Assembly (NCBI GenBank): GCA_037693485.1
Contig: CM075345.1
Span: 89,548,001-89,612,000 of the forward strand
Length of the DNA stretch: 64,000 nucleotides
Direction of reading: 5' to 3'
Source of the DNA: Kitagawia praeruptora
Lineage: Eukaryota; Streptophyta; Magnoliopsida; Apiales; Apiaceae
Under the pieces are notes generated by a model, which made no database searches, was not told where the DNA came from, and was given only the letters and a program-made list of their open reading frames with translations. This document shows positions 12,247 to 22,808 of this stretch, in pieces (positions within the stretch are counted from its first letter, which is position 1; each line of letters begins with the position of its first letter). A program made the position numbers and the translations under genes.

Positions 12247-15200
12247 TGTAACACCCCTAGACCCGGGGTTGGAGATCCAGGCTGTCACTCTGTCCTTAAT
12301 TCCCATTTTAATAAACATTATTCTTCATCTTCATTTTAGCATGCGGTGACCCCTCAGTCAAACATAACATTTACAGATTATAGGCTCAGAGACGAAATTA
12401 AAACGTTACTAAGTTATTACAACTATCTTGAAATAGATATTACAAACCCAATTTGTCATAATCTTAAAAGTTCAACTTAAAAGGATTACCATCTAAGGCG
12501 GCATCTACAGCCACAATACGGTTTGGTTTTCAGAAGCTTACACAAGTCATGCTTGTAAATAAGCCTAACCAACCTAAGCTGTAAACCTATCCAACTTAGT
12601 CTGCTCACCTGTGGTAATGCTACTGGGTGCGGCCTCGGCACCTGCCTCGTAAATAGTCTCCTATACTGCTGACCGGTTAGCACGCTTTTGCGGGGGGGTC
12701 TGACTTGTTCTTGCCATGCTTATCTGTTGTTGTGTGGTGGTATATATAAAAGAAAAGCAAGAGTGAGCAATATAGCTCAGCCATATAATAATAGTTTTCA
12801 AAGTACTTTTGTTAACGTAAACCATATGACATATCATATACTGATATTGTATCATCATTAAACATTTTTATTCTTTATCCAGAAATATAACGAAGAATTT
12901 CTGAGGTACTTTGAATAGTTCATCATTCTGTCAACACTATCGGTAATTTAGCACCTAGGCTTTCATTACAGTGTTGCAGTACAATTCCAATTGGAAGAAT
13001 GGGATTATGCTGGAGCCTCTTCCACGATATTTGGTGATCAGCCAATATACCGTGCCTCTGCTTCTCTACTAGTAGAAGGACGACGTTCCCTTATCGGGTT
13101 GCACCCTGACCGCATATGGGCCTTATCATTTGGACTACGCTCGAAGGCGATGTCCCCTCTTCCTCCAATCCCTTAGAGAATTCTATGCATCGTAGGAACA
13201 GAATTTAATTCAATTTCCCCCAAGCACAAAGCTTGACGACTGGTTTAATAATCATTACTAACTTTACTTCCATGAATAATTGAGGAAGTAACTCTGATGT
13301 GTGGGTTGACTTTAGTCAATAGATTTCGATTACTAAGAATCGCTTCATCAAACATAACTTGGGAGTTGGTCGGAGTTTTGAGTGTTTAGTCAAACCTGAG
13401 CCCCTCCTTACTAGGTAGGGTGCATTTCTTGTTGGTAGCGAAGGGAGAAAATAATTAATACTAGCTCCCAAACCTTGGGTTCCCGAGTTTTGATAAGTTT
13501 GAGCGAGGTAGCGATACTTTTCGATGAGTGAAGCTATAGTCAGTGAAGAAATGGGAACCCGCTCTATTTTTAAATACTTTTTCGACGATCAGAAAATATT
13601 TAAAATAATTTTTAAAGTTTTAAATAACTTTTAAAATAAATAACAAGATTTTTAAATCATCCTGGAATATTTAATAAATATTCAATTAATATTTATTAAA
13701 TAATTAATCAGTTTAGAATATTCAATAACTATTTAAATAATATTTATTAAATAAATAATCATTCATACTATTCTCAAATGAAAATAATATTCAACTTATT
13801 AATGAATATTCAAATAATATTTATTAATATCATTAAAGGGATTTTTATCCGAAAATATCCAATTTATATTTATTGGAATATTTTAAAATGAAATATACGA
13901 CATATAATACTTCTGGTGACTTCCGGGTTTTATGTCCTTATCCGGACGAAATATCTCCGACTCCCTTATTAAGAAAAGGTATTATCATACTCTACTGGAA
14001 ACTTGTAACACATCATCGTATACATATATATACTCATACGTACATACTTAACAGGTTTATAAATCCCTGTAAACAACCATATATCATATGCTGATTCGTA
14101 AAAATACTAACAAACAGTTCATATCATTTATACCACAACAACAACAGTTTGAAAATACTTGAAATACAAGTTTCGTAAACTTGCCTGATAGTGTCGGAAT
14201 AGTCTGGGCTCTGTCTCTAGTGTGATGATCTATAACAACCAATAAGGTTCGGTTAGTTCATTAAACTATCCCGTCGAACCAACTATTCATATAAAGGCAC
14301 AACTTCGTAATGATACCTCTTTACTACCCGTTTGGCTTATTATAATCCCATGATATCCTTTAACCTCTTTTGATAATTAATGGTCTCATAACGACTTTCG
14401 TTAAATGTCATTTTCAACGAAACTAAAGTTCGTCTTAATTCGTCCCCTAAAAGGATTTTTCACTTGCGCAACTATTATTCGAAAAATTCTATAAAATTGA
14501 AGAATAAACTTTTTTCTGAAATTCTTTTTCTCACTTCTTCTTAACTTTCCAGAGGATTTTTCATCCAAATTTCATAATTAAGAACATCTTTTTGCTAGCT
14601 CAATTGTTGCTCTAAAAATAGCTTCTTTCTGTAGTGATTTCTCATGCGCATTCTTGACTTAAACATTTCTATAAAATTGAAATATTCGTATTTTGACTCC
14701 AAATTTTTATGGGATATTTACCACTGACCAGATTACTCCTCATAAAAGTTTTATAAACACAGACCATTTTTAAAGGGTTCGTTTGGCTTTGTAAAGTCAG
14801 TCCATCTTAACGATTCATCCGTTTTAACCGGTTTCACTAAAACGAGCATATCTCATAAACCGTAAATCGTAATCACATGATCATGGTGTCAAAACAAACT
14901 ACAAAACAATTACTACTGGTTTATGGCCAAAACCTTTCCAAGAAAACACTTGTTGTATTCGGTATTAACTGCTTAAATGATCTAATAGAATTTCGATATT
15001 ATAACAAATATAAACCGAACATTTCCAAATTCCATGAACTCCATCTAACCACTTAATTCAACCACACACCATCAAGATCATATGAACCTAATCAAGGATC
15101 TATAAGACCAGTGGTAACATCCATTTATCACTATCCAAAACTTTACCCATACTTATAAAGCTTAAAACATCACAATCTCCTTAAACATGTACATACTTGC

Positions 15201-16237
15201 ATCAACCTTTCAAATCAACTTATAGCTCATTAAGTTTAAGGTGGGTGTGAGTGTTTTACCTTCCTTGGAGTCTTAACAACCTTAACCAAGCTTGAATTTT
15301 TATAAAAACACCTTAGATAGCTTTAACAACCTTCAATCTTCAAGATCTAAACAACCAAATTTAAAATTTTCGGAGTCAGCATTACCACTTTTGAAAGAAC
15401 TGGAAAAACAAGGGTCCTACCTTGATTTTCTAGACGAGGCTTCTAAAGAGGAGTTGTAGAGAATCTCAATACCTTTCCAAAAAGCTATAGAACATAAAAT
15501 TTCATTGAGAAATGAGGGAGTTATGGCAGGTTGAAGTGGCTGCTCTGTTTTTGGCCGAAAATAGAGAAAATGGAGGGGGAGAGCTTTTACTATCTTTTCT
15601 TATGTAATTGATAAAATGATATGTATAATTGATATATATCAATCATACTTCAGCACTTATCAATTACCCAAGTTAATCTCCAAAGTAATTTTGCAAAAGA
15701 AAGGTAATTGGCAATTTGTCCCAAAAATGGTATCCAATGCTTGGTTTAAATAATCATAAACTTGACTTATTTGATTATCATCCAATGCTCCTTGCCTTGC
15801 ATGGCTATTACATGGTAAATTGCAGGTATATTACTCACCTATTAATCAACCAATGCTTACCATTTAATTCCATATGCAAGTTTAGAGATTTTCTTGTAAA
15901 AGCGTTTCGTCGCGTAGAAATTTCTTTCATCGTTCTTGAACATTTGCCTTTGAAATTCTTCTAACAAATTACATAATTCCTTGCCTTGGTATTTAACTTA
16001 GCTTAGAGATTTTCTTAACCTCAATATCCCATATTCATACCAATATTTAATAAAAGTGAAAATCTACGTAATCTGACAGTTTCTACATTCCCTTTCATCT
16101 TGGTACAACGATACTTTATCCATAAAAGTATAAATACTTCTTCATTCATATAATATGATCTTAAAAACTTTACATAACCTCCACCAATCACCGTTTATGA
16201 TCATTTTAGAAATATTACAAAAACCTGGGTTCTTACA
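12247..16237 (-). repeat. Tekay element LTR, right copy (5' LTR)
   Basis: At 3,991 bp this is the longer copy, keeping the 13,829-13,947 segment missing from the other LTR. It is nearly identical to 3,023-6,904. Examples of differences are a G for A near 13,060, a C for T near 13,113 and one extra C at about 13,220. It would be the promoter-bearing LTR for minus-strand transcription. Confidence 0.94.
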
Positions 16238-16260
16238 TTTAATCTCTATAATTGTTTCAG

Positions 16261-16489
16261 GGAAAAGTTTAACTCCATGAACTTGATGCTTTATATGGCC
16301 CCAATTGCTGTTATAGTTTTGTTGGCTGCATCACTTTTCATGGAACCAGATGTGCTAGATGTCACAATAACACTTGGATTAAAACATACATTTATGTGGC
16401 TGCTTCTTTTTGTTAATTCAGTAATGGCTTATTCAGCCAAATTAACCAACTTCTTGGTGACCAAGCATACAAGTGCTCTAACACTCCAG
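16261..16489 (+). pseudogene. Captured TPT/nucleotide-sugar translocator exon
   Basis: The exon has a clean acceptor (TTGTTTCAG to 16,260) and donor (CTCCAG then GTATAT). It encodes EKFNSMNLMLYMAPIAV, a membrane segment, then LTNFLVTKHTSALTLQ. These blocks are diagnostic of the plant triose-phosphate/nucleotide-sugar translocator family (Golgi or plastid membrane antiporters, At5g05820-like). The exon is open throughout. It pairs with the fragment at 2,656-2,725 across an intron now filled by the Tekay element. Only the C-terminal-middle part of the gene is present, so it is a fragment carried by the CACTA element, not a working transporter. Confidence 0.85.
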
Positions 16490-16611
16490 GTATATTCCTC
16501 CATGTCTCCTGGTCTTTATTAATCTGTCTCATTTTATCACACGCACTTGCAATTCAATCATACTGCCTAGTTCACTTTATTTATTATTTTTTTTTATAAA
16601 AAATAAGCTTG

Positions 16612-16760
16612 GCATGCGATGTCCATCACCGCTCTTCTTCCATTACTGCTGTACACACATATTTTCCTTGCCCTAATATAGTAGGTACTAGTGAGATAGA
16701 TTCTTCTCCTGGTGGTGCCGGATCCAAGACGCCTCATTCATTCTCTTACTTATTTACATA
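16612..16760 (+). pseudogene. Possible upstream eIF2B-gamma exon in CACTA
   Basis: The frame reads CDVHHRSSSITAV and later GTSEIDSSPGGAGSKTP. This loosely follows the plant eIF2B-gamma segment containing a VHRRHDAAVT block and a GxSE..SGA.K block before the KPG motif. The match is partial, with extra residues in the middle. Position and strand, upstream of clear eIF2B-gamma exons, support it. Confidence 0.35.
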
Positions 16761-17428
16761 CTTCATTCTATGTTATCTCTTAAGTGTATCTACTTGTTTA
16801 ATTGGAATTTCAGGTTAGTGATTAATCACTTTGGGATTAATAAGTTTATATGTTAATTTAAAAATAGGCTTTTTATGGTAGATACTATGCTGGTTTTATA
16901 TCTTTTTCCCTAGAAAGCGGTGTTATGATTGATGCTAACAAGTTAGTTAGATTATACCTGCAGCTGGTTGTTCATGTTTTATTATATATGTAATGTCTTA
17001 TTATATATGGTTGCCATTTTGCTAATTATTTATGTTATTTTGATTGTCAAATTCAGATGTCAAGTTACTCGACTTACCTTGCAGTGGCAATCACATTCTG
17101 TTTTTGAGGGAGGATATCTCAGATATGGAAGCTACAACGAAAGAGTTTAACTTTCCGAGTCAGAACTTGGCTGGTTAGATTTCAATTTGAGTAGATATCA
17201 CCTCCTCTATCATGGAGTAATTATAGTAGTAATCATTATGGTTAGTAATTAGTCCGAAATTCAGAAAGATAATTGTGAACAAACCCATACCTTAATTAAT
17301 AATGGCAGTGGGTGTGTGTGTCCCCTACATTAGTTGAGAGGTGTATCTGTTCTGCTAAATTTATCCAACTTCATGACTCCCATGTGAGCCTCCGGCTCTA
17401 TACGTATAAAATTTTTATTATGATTTCA

Positions 17429-18931
17429 GGAATAACAGAGTTATGTTGTCTCAACTTCTGCTGAATTCATCTACACAGAGTTTTCATGAACTCTGTGTCG
17501 TGTGTCCCGGTGGGCCAACTTCTCTTCCTAGAAAAACTCACAAGTGTTGTGCTTATATTGCTAACAAGAGCAAGTATTGTGCACGAGTGAACTCATTTCA
17601 GGCTTTCTGTGACATAAAAAGAGATGTGAGTAGCATGTTTGGCCTCTTTTTTTCTTTTTTAAGTTTTTTTTATTTAGAAGTCAGCCAATTGCCCATGTTT
17701 GTGTCAGGTAATTGGAGATGCCAGTCATTTGTCAGGATATTCCTTTTCTGCTCATAACAACGTCATTCATCCATCAGCTGCACTTGGTTCAAAAACTACT
17801 GTGAGTTCCGTGTTTGCACTCTCAGGGAAACATGATTTTGTTGCATCACAGCCTATGTTAATTGTTATCACATGAACTGCTTGCAACTTGATATTGCCAC
17901 TTCTCGTGCTAATGGAATATTTGCAAGAAAGATTAAAGTCACCTCATGTGCCGACTTATTTTTACATTTTATCTGTTGATTCTATACATATTAATTTTCA
18001 GGTTGGCCCACAATGTATGCTTGGAGAAGGTTCGCTGATGGGTGACAAATGTAGTGTTAAAAGGTCTGTTATTGGCCGCCATTGTCGAATAGGTTCCAAC
18101 GTGAAGGTACTATAAATTTTACATTATACAGGACAGGTCTTTAAATTATAAGATGTGTTTGTAATGAAGATATTTAACTAACACCTAAGAAGCACGGACT
18201 CAGATACGGCGACACGGGCGGGTACGGGGACTCGGGGATTCGCCAATCATCGAAGAGTCTTGGATACTGGACTCGGAAAATAAAATAATAATATATATAT
18301 ATATATATATACATATTCATAAGTTCATAACAAGTAGGCCCGAGTCCAGGCCGAGTCCAACCACGTTTTCGTCTGGACTCTCCACCTGGAGAGTCGGGGC
18401 CGAGTCCAGCCGAGTCGGGGCCGAGTCGGCGAGTCGAAGAGTCGGACTCGCATACGGTAACCAAAATGAAGAGTCCGTGCTTCCTAGACTAACACATATT
18501 GCCTTTTATTAGAAGTGTTGACAATTAACATGTCGTAGTTATTAGGTAGTTCTTCAATGTTGAATGTCAACTGTTAAACAATATGATGTAATAAGAGTGT
18601 AATAATTGGGGTCCTAAGGACTTGGGTGTTTTAATATATTTTACCTTTGCAGATTCTCAATTCAATAGTTATGGATCATGTTACTATTGGAGATGGTTGC
18701 TCTATCCAAGCTTCCGTTATTTGCAGTAATGTTCAACTCTAAGAGCGAGTGGTGCTGAAGGATTGTCAGGTATCATCTCTCTCCCTAATAAATGAGCATA
18801 TTGTTCCTTAACTTCTACACCTCAGATTTCTCACACTTTTTCTTCTTTCATTGCAGATTGGAGCAGGTTTTGTGGTCACTGCTAGTAGCGAACACAAAGG
18901 GGAGTCCTTGTCGAAAAAAGAGAAACAGTGA
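17429..18931 (+). pseudogene. Captured eIF2B gamma-subunit exons (multi-exon fragment)
   Basis: Five exons with splice borders are visible: about 17,429-17,625, 17,708-17,800, 18,002-18,106, 18,653-18,769 and 18,857-18,931. They encode HKCCAYIANKSKYCARVNS, IGDASHLSGYSFSAHNNV, VGPQCMLGEGSLMGDKCSV, RSVIGRHCRIGSNVKV, VTIGDGCSIQASVICSNVQL and GAGFVVTASSEHKGES. This is the left-handed beta-helix C-terminus of plant eIF2B-gamma, part of the nucleotide-exchange factor for eIF2. The fourth exon has an in-frame TAA at 18,740-18,742 where CAA (Gln) is expected. The nucleotidyltransferase N-terminus is missing. Intron retention shows capture at DNA level. A hAT MITE sits in the intron before the fourth exon. 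Confidence 0.88.
18185..18487. mobile_element. hAT-type MITE in an intron of the captured eIF2B-gamma piece
   Basis: Terminal inverted repeats are CTAAGAAGCACGGACTC and, at the other end, GAGTCCGTGCTTCCTAG (one mismatch). ACTAACAC occurs on both sides (18,177-18,184 and 18,488-18,495), an 8-bp target duplication as for hAT elements. The interior is rich in GAGTC/GACTC in both orientations and contains an (AT)n run near 18,290-18,310. There is no coding capacity. Confidence 0.85.
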
Positions 18932-19794
18932 TAGCTATTGGTAAAATGTTATTTATTTTTAATCAAATACGAATCCTAACTAATCAAAGTCAAACTTTAT
19001 AGTTGATAACATGATTTATAGTAATAGTTATTTTAGCAGTTGAACATACAAGAATTCTAATATTATAACTCTAACCAGAATTGTGAACCGGCTTTTGTTT
19101 CCATAGGACTCCTATTGAGTATTGACTAAAACCATTACCATAAATCTTGAACCAGCTCCTATGACGATAAAAAGAAATCTAGGAAAGAAATGATGTCAAG
19201 AACACAAGAGGGTGTGAAAATGGTGGAGGGTCATTGAAGCCAGAGTTTAAATATCTAGAGGCAACTCCTTGAGCATTTTGTTTTTCTGTTTTTTTCCCTG
19301 TTTAAAGCATTTTGTAATTATTTGATAGAAAAAACTGAAAATGATTCATTAGCTATTTCTTTTTTATGATTGCAGGTGGGATACTCAAGCATATGCATTG
19401 TCGGACACATGGTGCAACACTTTTCGTAGGCTCATCACGAATTTCTCATTGTTGATTTGTAAAATCCAAGCACAAATTTGTAGTTTTTAACTTTATTTTA
19501 GTTTTCCGATGTAATTATTGTTAAAAAAATTGATGTATAAGAATTGTAACTTTATTTAACTTTGAACAAAACATGTGTACTTGGATTTTTGGCATAAAGT
19601 TGCCTTGGTTTATGAAATGATGATGCTTGGAATTTTGGCTATAAATTGCCTTGTTTATGGTATTTCCAGCATGAACCTACTATTTTTTTTAAAAAAAAAT
19701 GTTACAATAGGGACAAAATATGTTGCATTAATCTATAAAAAGTCATTGCAATTGGTCTCAGAAATGTTGCCTTAAAGTGATTTGTTTCCAACCA
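18932..19794. other. CACTA interior without recognised genes
   Basis: This AT-rich stretch lies after the last eIF2B-gamma exon and may include the captured gene's 3' part (GGTGGGATACTCAAGCATA near 19,377 follows a CAG acceptor-like site). No recognisable protein is encoded. The 66-codon frame at 19,575-19,775 has no family features. Confidence 0.5.
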
Positions 19795-20036
19795 TTTGCT
19801 ACTACAATGATTTTTAAACGTTGCTAAAGACTATAAAATGTTGCTACATGCCTTTATTGCAATGATTTTTAATGTTGCTATATGGTACTCAAATTGTTGC
19901 TAAATCGACCTATTGCAACAGGGGCGGATGCAACGTTGAAATTTTTCACATTCGTTGCAATAGAGTCTACTGCAACGAATATTGGCCTTAAGGCAATGTA
20001 TTTGTGGTGTTGCAATATGTGATATATGGTGTAGTG
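19795..20036. repeat. CACTA right subterminal repeats and terminus
   Basis: GTTGC, TTGCAA and GCAACG motifs recur at short intervals in both orientations up to the terminal ATATGGTGTAGTG. They mirror the left end and mark the right transposase-binding region. Confidence 0.78.
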
Positions 20037-20039
20037 ATC

Positions 20040-21208
20040 ATAATAGCCCCTGGCACTGGCTCTACCTGTATACCCAAGCTGTCAAAATAATCATCCGGCA
20101 ACTCCTCGATAGATATTATATTACAACCAACTGAGGGTTGCGAGGCCGATTTGCGAGCCCTTTCTTCCTCTTCGCTTTCCATATAACTTCTTCCCCTTTC
20201 TGCTGACTTAAGGGCCTGATTATAGCATTCTCGAGACTCATGCTGAATTCCTCTAACACACCCTACACCTTGTGGGGTAGGGAACTTCATCGAGAGGTGG
20301 TAGATAGAAGTCACCACCCTCATTTCCTTCAAGATGGGTCTCCCCACAATAGCATTATAAGCAGATGGTTGATCCACGACCATGAAATTAGCGACCTGCG
20401 TAGTGATGCAGGGCTCGTCCCCCAAAGTAATGGGGAGCCTGATAAGGCCTTTCACACTAACAGAAGCCCCAGTGAACCCTTAGAGGTGACCTACTGTAGG
20501 AATGAGGTCTTTATCTACATACCCCATCTTCTTGTAAACATCATACATCAGAACATTCACTGCACTTCCATTATCCACTAGCACTCTGTAGATATTCTGT
20601 GATCCAATGCGAACTCGAACCACAAGAGCATCTGAGTGAGGATGGTGTACCCACTTCGCATCCTCCTCAGTGAACATTATATTTGTGTCTTCCCCCTTAA
20701 AAAGCTTTGGGGGTCTCTCTTGCAAATGATGCACATTGGTGAGGGGCCGCTCCCTGGCCTCGCGAGCATACCTTTCTCTTGCCTTGTTGCTGTCTCCTCC
20801 AATATGCGGCCCTCCAATGATCACATGGATGCTGTTGCCTCGCTCTTCCCTCTCCTTGCGAGGTTCTGTATTCTGGCCCGTATGAGGTACAACATTATAT
20901 CCCAGCCCTGACTTGCCAGAGTTCCCTTGATGTTTTTTCACTTCATGAACCGCCCACTCAGTTAACTTCCCTTCTCGAATTAACCGATCAATTTGTTCTT
21001 TAAGGTGCCAGCAGTCCGCGGTATCACGCCCCCTTTGTTCATGAAAATCGTAATACTTCGCAGTGTTCCAAGTTCCCTGTGCACCCATGGCAGGAGGTTT
21101 TGTGAACATCCCTTTGTTAGCATTGACAGCATAAATATGATCAACTGAAGCCACTAAGGGAATGAACTTGTCTTCATCTCTAGCCGGACGGGCCCGAGGA
21201 GAGGATCA
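20040..21208 (-). pseudogene. Tat element gag C-terminus and aspartic protease
   Basis: Tat-type text is clear: KYYDFHEQRGRDTADCWHLK followed by EQIDRLIREGKLTEW, then the protease site VLVDNGSAVNVLMYDVY (DNG in place of DSG, normal for this lineage) and, after a stop (TAA, 20,480-20,482), NAIVGRPILKEMRVVTSIYH. The reading frame is the same on both sides of that stop. A TGA at 21,206-21,208 marks the upstream break. The lower end runs into the ATC target site of the CACTA insertion, and the last residues of the apparent frame (20,036 and below) belong to CACTA. Confidence 0.87.
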
Positions 21209-22379
21209 TCTTGGGGGATCGCGATCCCTTCTCTTCGGGCTCGGGCTAGGATCCTGTCTTCGCCTGGGGCTTCTAGAATCCTTTCTCTTTACACCTTTGC
21301 CTTTACCTCTATTACTACCAGACCCAGTATTCTTCTTGAGGCCCTCAATTGATTTTTCTACCCACTTGAAAGGCTCAGCCTTCTTGTAGAATTCAGCAAG
21401 GGTATTAGGTGTGTGGGCCTGTAAATGCTTCCAGAACTTTGTGTCTTATCTTAACCCTAGGGACCTCAGTATTGAACCTCTTGAAGTAGTCCTGTAGACT
21501 TTCTCCCTCCTTTTGCTTTATGTTGGCTAGAGTAGAAACAGGGGGTGCATAGAGCATCGAGGATTAAAATTGCTTAATGAAGATGTCTACAAATTGCTCC
21601 CAGGAATCAATGGTGACTAATGCTCCTAACTTCGAAAACCATTGCTGAGCGCTCCCTCTCAGCGAAGCTGCAAACAACCTGTACCTCGCTAGCTGCGAGA
21701 CCTGATAAACATCCATCTCATTATTGAACCGAACAACAAACTCAGTTGGGTCAGTTTCTCCATTGTAGGTCATATCTGAGTGATGGCCTCGAAACACGGC
21801 AGGAAGTGGAGCAGTTCGAATTTCATGAGTGAAGGGCGAGGATGAGCCCATAGTACTGAAAATCCCTTTCTCATTATTCATCGCATCCAAGGCCTTTTTT
21901 AGCTCTTCCAGCTTATAATCACTGATCTTAGCTTCCTTGTCTTCCTTTTTCTTCTCTCCAGTACTCCCATGATGAGATTGAGTCTTTTTTGGGGCACTAG
22001 ACTCCTCTTGATCGTTTCTGCGATCCTTCTTTTTATGCTCTTCCTCGTGGTGATGGGAACGTTCACACTCTCGATGGAAAGGGGGTCTGTCATCGCGATG
22101 ATGGGACCGCTCACGCTCTCTACGAGGAGAGGGGGGTCTGTTATTGCGACGATGTGACCGCTCACGATCTCTTCGAGGGGACACAGGCTGATGAGAGCCC
22201 TTGCTTTTGTTTTTAGACCCTCCATCCTTACTAGCTTTAAGTTTCTCTAGTTTGAGGCGAAGATCATGCTCGCTGAGTTTCTTTCCAACTCGGTCAAAGA
22301 CACTAACAGACCTTCCTTCAGATGAGGCAGGCTTCTCCTTCGACCCCCCTTCTCCATAGTAGCCTCCTCCTCGCTCCAA
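21209..22379 (-). pseudogene. Tat element gag, capsid portion
   Basis: The 22,379-21,564 frame has a basic, Arg/Ser/His-rich repeat zone (RERSHRR-like units at about residues 75-110), then PLPAVFRGHHSDMTYNGETD and FAASLRGSAQQWFSKL, the core of Tat gag. It ends in a TAA where Gln is expected, after which text such as KQKEGESLQDYFKRFNTEVP continues. There is at least one frameshift before the protease frame. The short basic repeats at 21,990-22,170 are tandem at DNA level (GAGCGTGAGCGGTC-like). Confidence 0.85.
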
Positions 22380-22765
22380 TCAGGGTTCGTTTGGTCTGTT
22401 ACTACATCATCAAAGTCCCCTATTAACTGCTTGGTGGGGCCTTTACTACCCTCCGCTTGATGGGTTCGACCCCCTATCCTCGCATTCCTCTTGAAACCTC
22501 TAGAGCTGTGTCGCTTCTCCATCTTAGCCACCCTACCCTGTACCTCGATCATTTGATCACCAAGGCCCTTTAGAAATGACATGACTTCTCCAGTCAAGGC
22601 CACTTGTTGGACAAGGGGTGTTTTCTCCTTCTCGAACCCTTCCTTGGTCCCATCTTCCATCGCCTCGCTCTCTGGTTGATCCTTCCTCTGGGGGTCATCT
22701 CTGTTTTTCTTATGAGACCCCGGGGTCTCCCCCACTCCGTTTTTCTTCTTGTTTGATTTAGTCAT
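22247..22765 (-). pseudogene. Tat element gag N-terminal region
   Basis: The frame starts MTKSNKKKNGVGETPGSHKK, 24 bases after the primer-binding site, the expected place for gag. It is Lys/Glu-rich with a probable coiled-coil stretch (GDQMIEVQGRVAKMEKR). Near 22,350 the frame slips: text that should continue through EEEA and YYGEGGS does so in a different frame. The second Tat-type element at 63,385 has the same type of charged N-terminus after the same primer site. Confidence 0.8.
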
Positions 22766-22788
22766 TGCTCTCCCAACTCAACGACTAG

Positions 22789-22806
22789 CCCCTCCTTCTA
22801 GCGCCA
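22789..22806 (-). other. Primer-binding site of the Tat element
   Basis: On the minus strand this is TGGCGCTAGAAGGAGGGG, two bases inside the LTR. It is identical to the site at 63,343-63,360 of the right-hand element. The tRNA species is not certain from sequence alone. Confidence 0.75.
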
Positions 22807-22808
22807 AA

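Larger units (their letters stand above)
3023..16237 (-). mobile_element. Tekay/Del-type chromovirus LTR retrotransposon, nested in CACTA
   Basis: Two long direct repeats (3,023-6,904 and 12,247-16,237) begin TGTAACACCCCTAGACC and end GGGTTCTTACA on the plus strand. They are flanked by TTTAA on both sides (3,018-3,022 and 16,238-16,242). On the minus strand the order is LTR, initiator-Met primer site, gag, zinc knuckles and protease, RT-RNase H, integrase, chromodomain, polypurine tract and LTR, which is the chromovirus order. Long LTRs and the pol text fit the Tekay/Del lineage. By eye the LTRs differ by roughly 30 substitutions and a few indels over 3.9 kb, so the insertion is young, yet the coding region holds multiple stops and frameshifts. 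Confidence 0.95.
1795..20036. mobile_element. Non-autonomous CACTA (En/Spm-type) transposon carrying captured host gene pieces
   Basis: The left end is CACTACACCATAGATTGG and the right end is ATATATGGTGTAGTG, giving an inverted CACTACACCATA terminus. ATC flanks both sides (1,792-1,794 and 20,037-20,039), the 3-bp duplication expected of CACTA elements. Subterminal DNA at both ends is crowded with TTGCAAC/GTTGC motifs, the likely transposase-binding repeats. No TNP2-like or TNP1-like transposase frame was found. The cargo is a gene-leader-like segment, a DnaJ-like piece, two translocator exons and several eIF2B-gamma exons, all on the plus strand with introns. A Tekay retrotransposon (3,023-16,237) and a hAT-type MITE (18,185-18,487) inserted later. 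Without them the element would be about 4.7 kb. Confidence 0.9.

Noticed and set aside
16968..17150. 60-codon frame between the translocator exon and eIF2B-gamma exons
   Set aside because: Text does not match either captured gene; likely intron or spacer.
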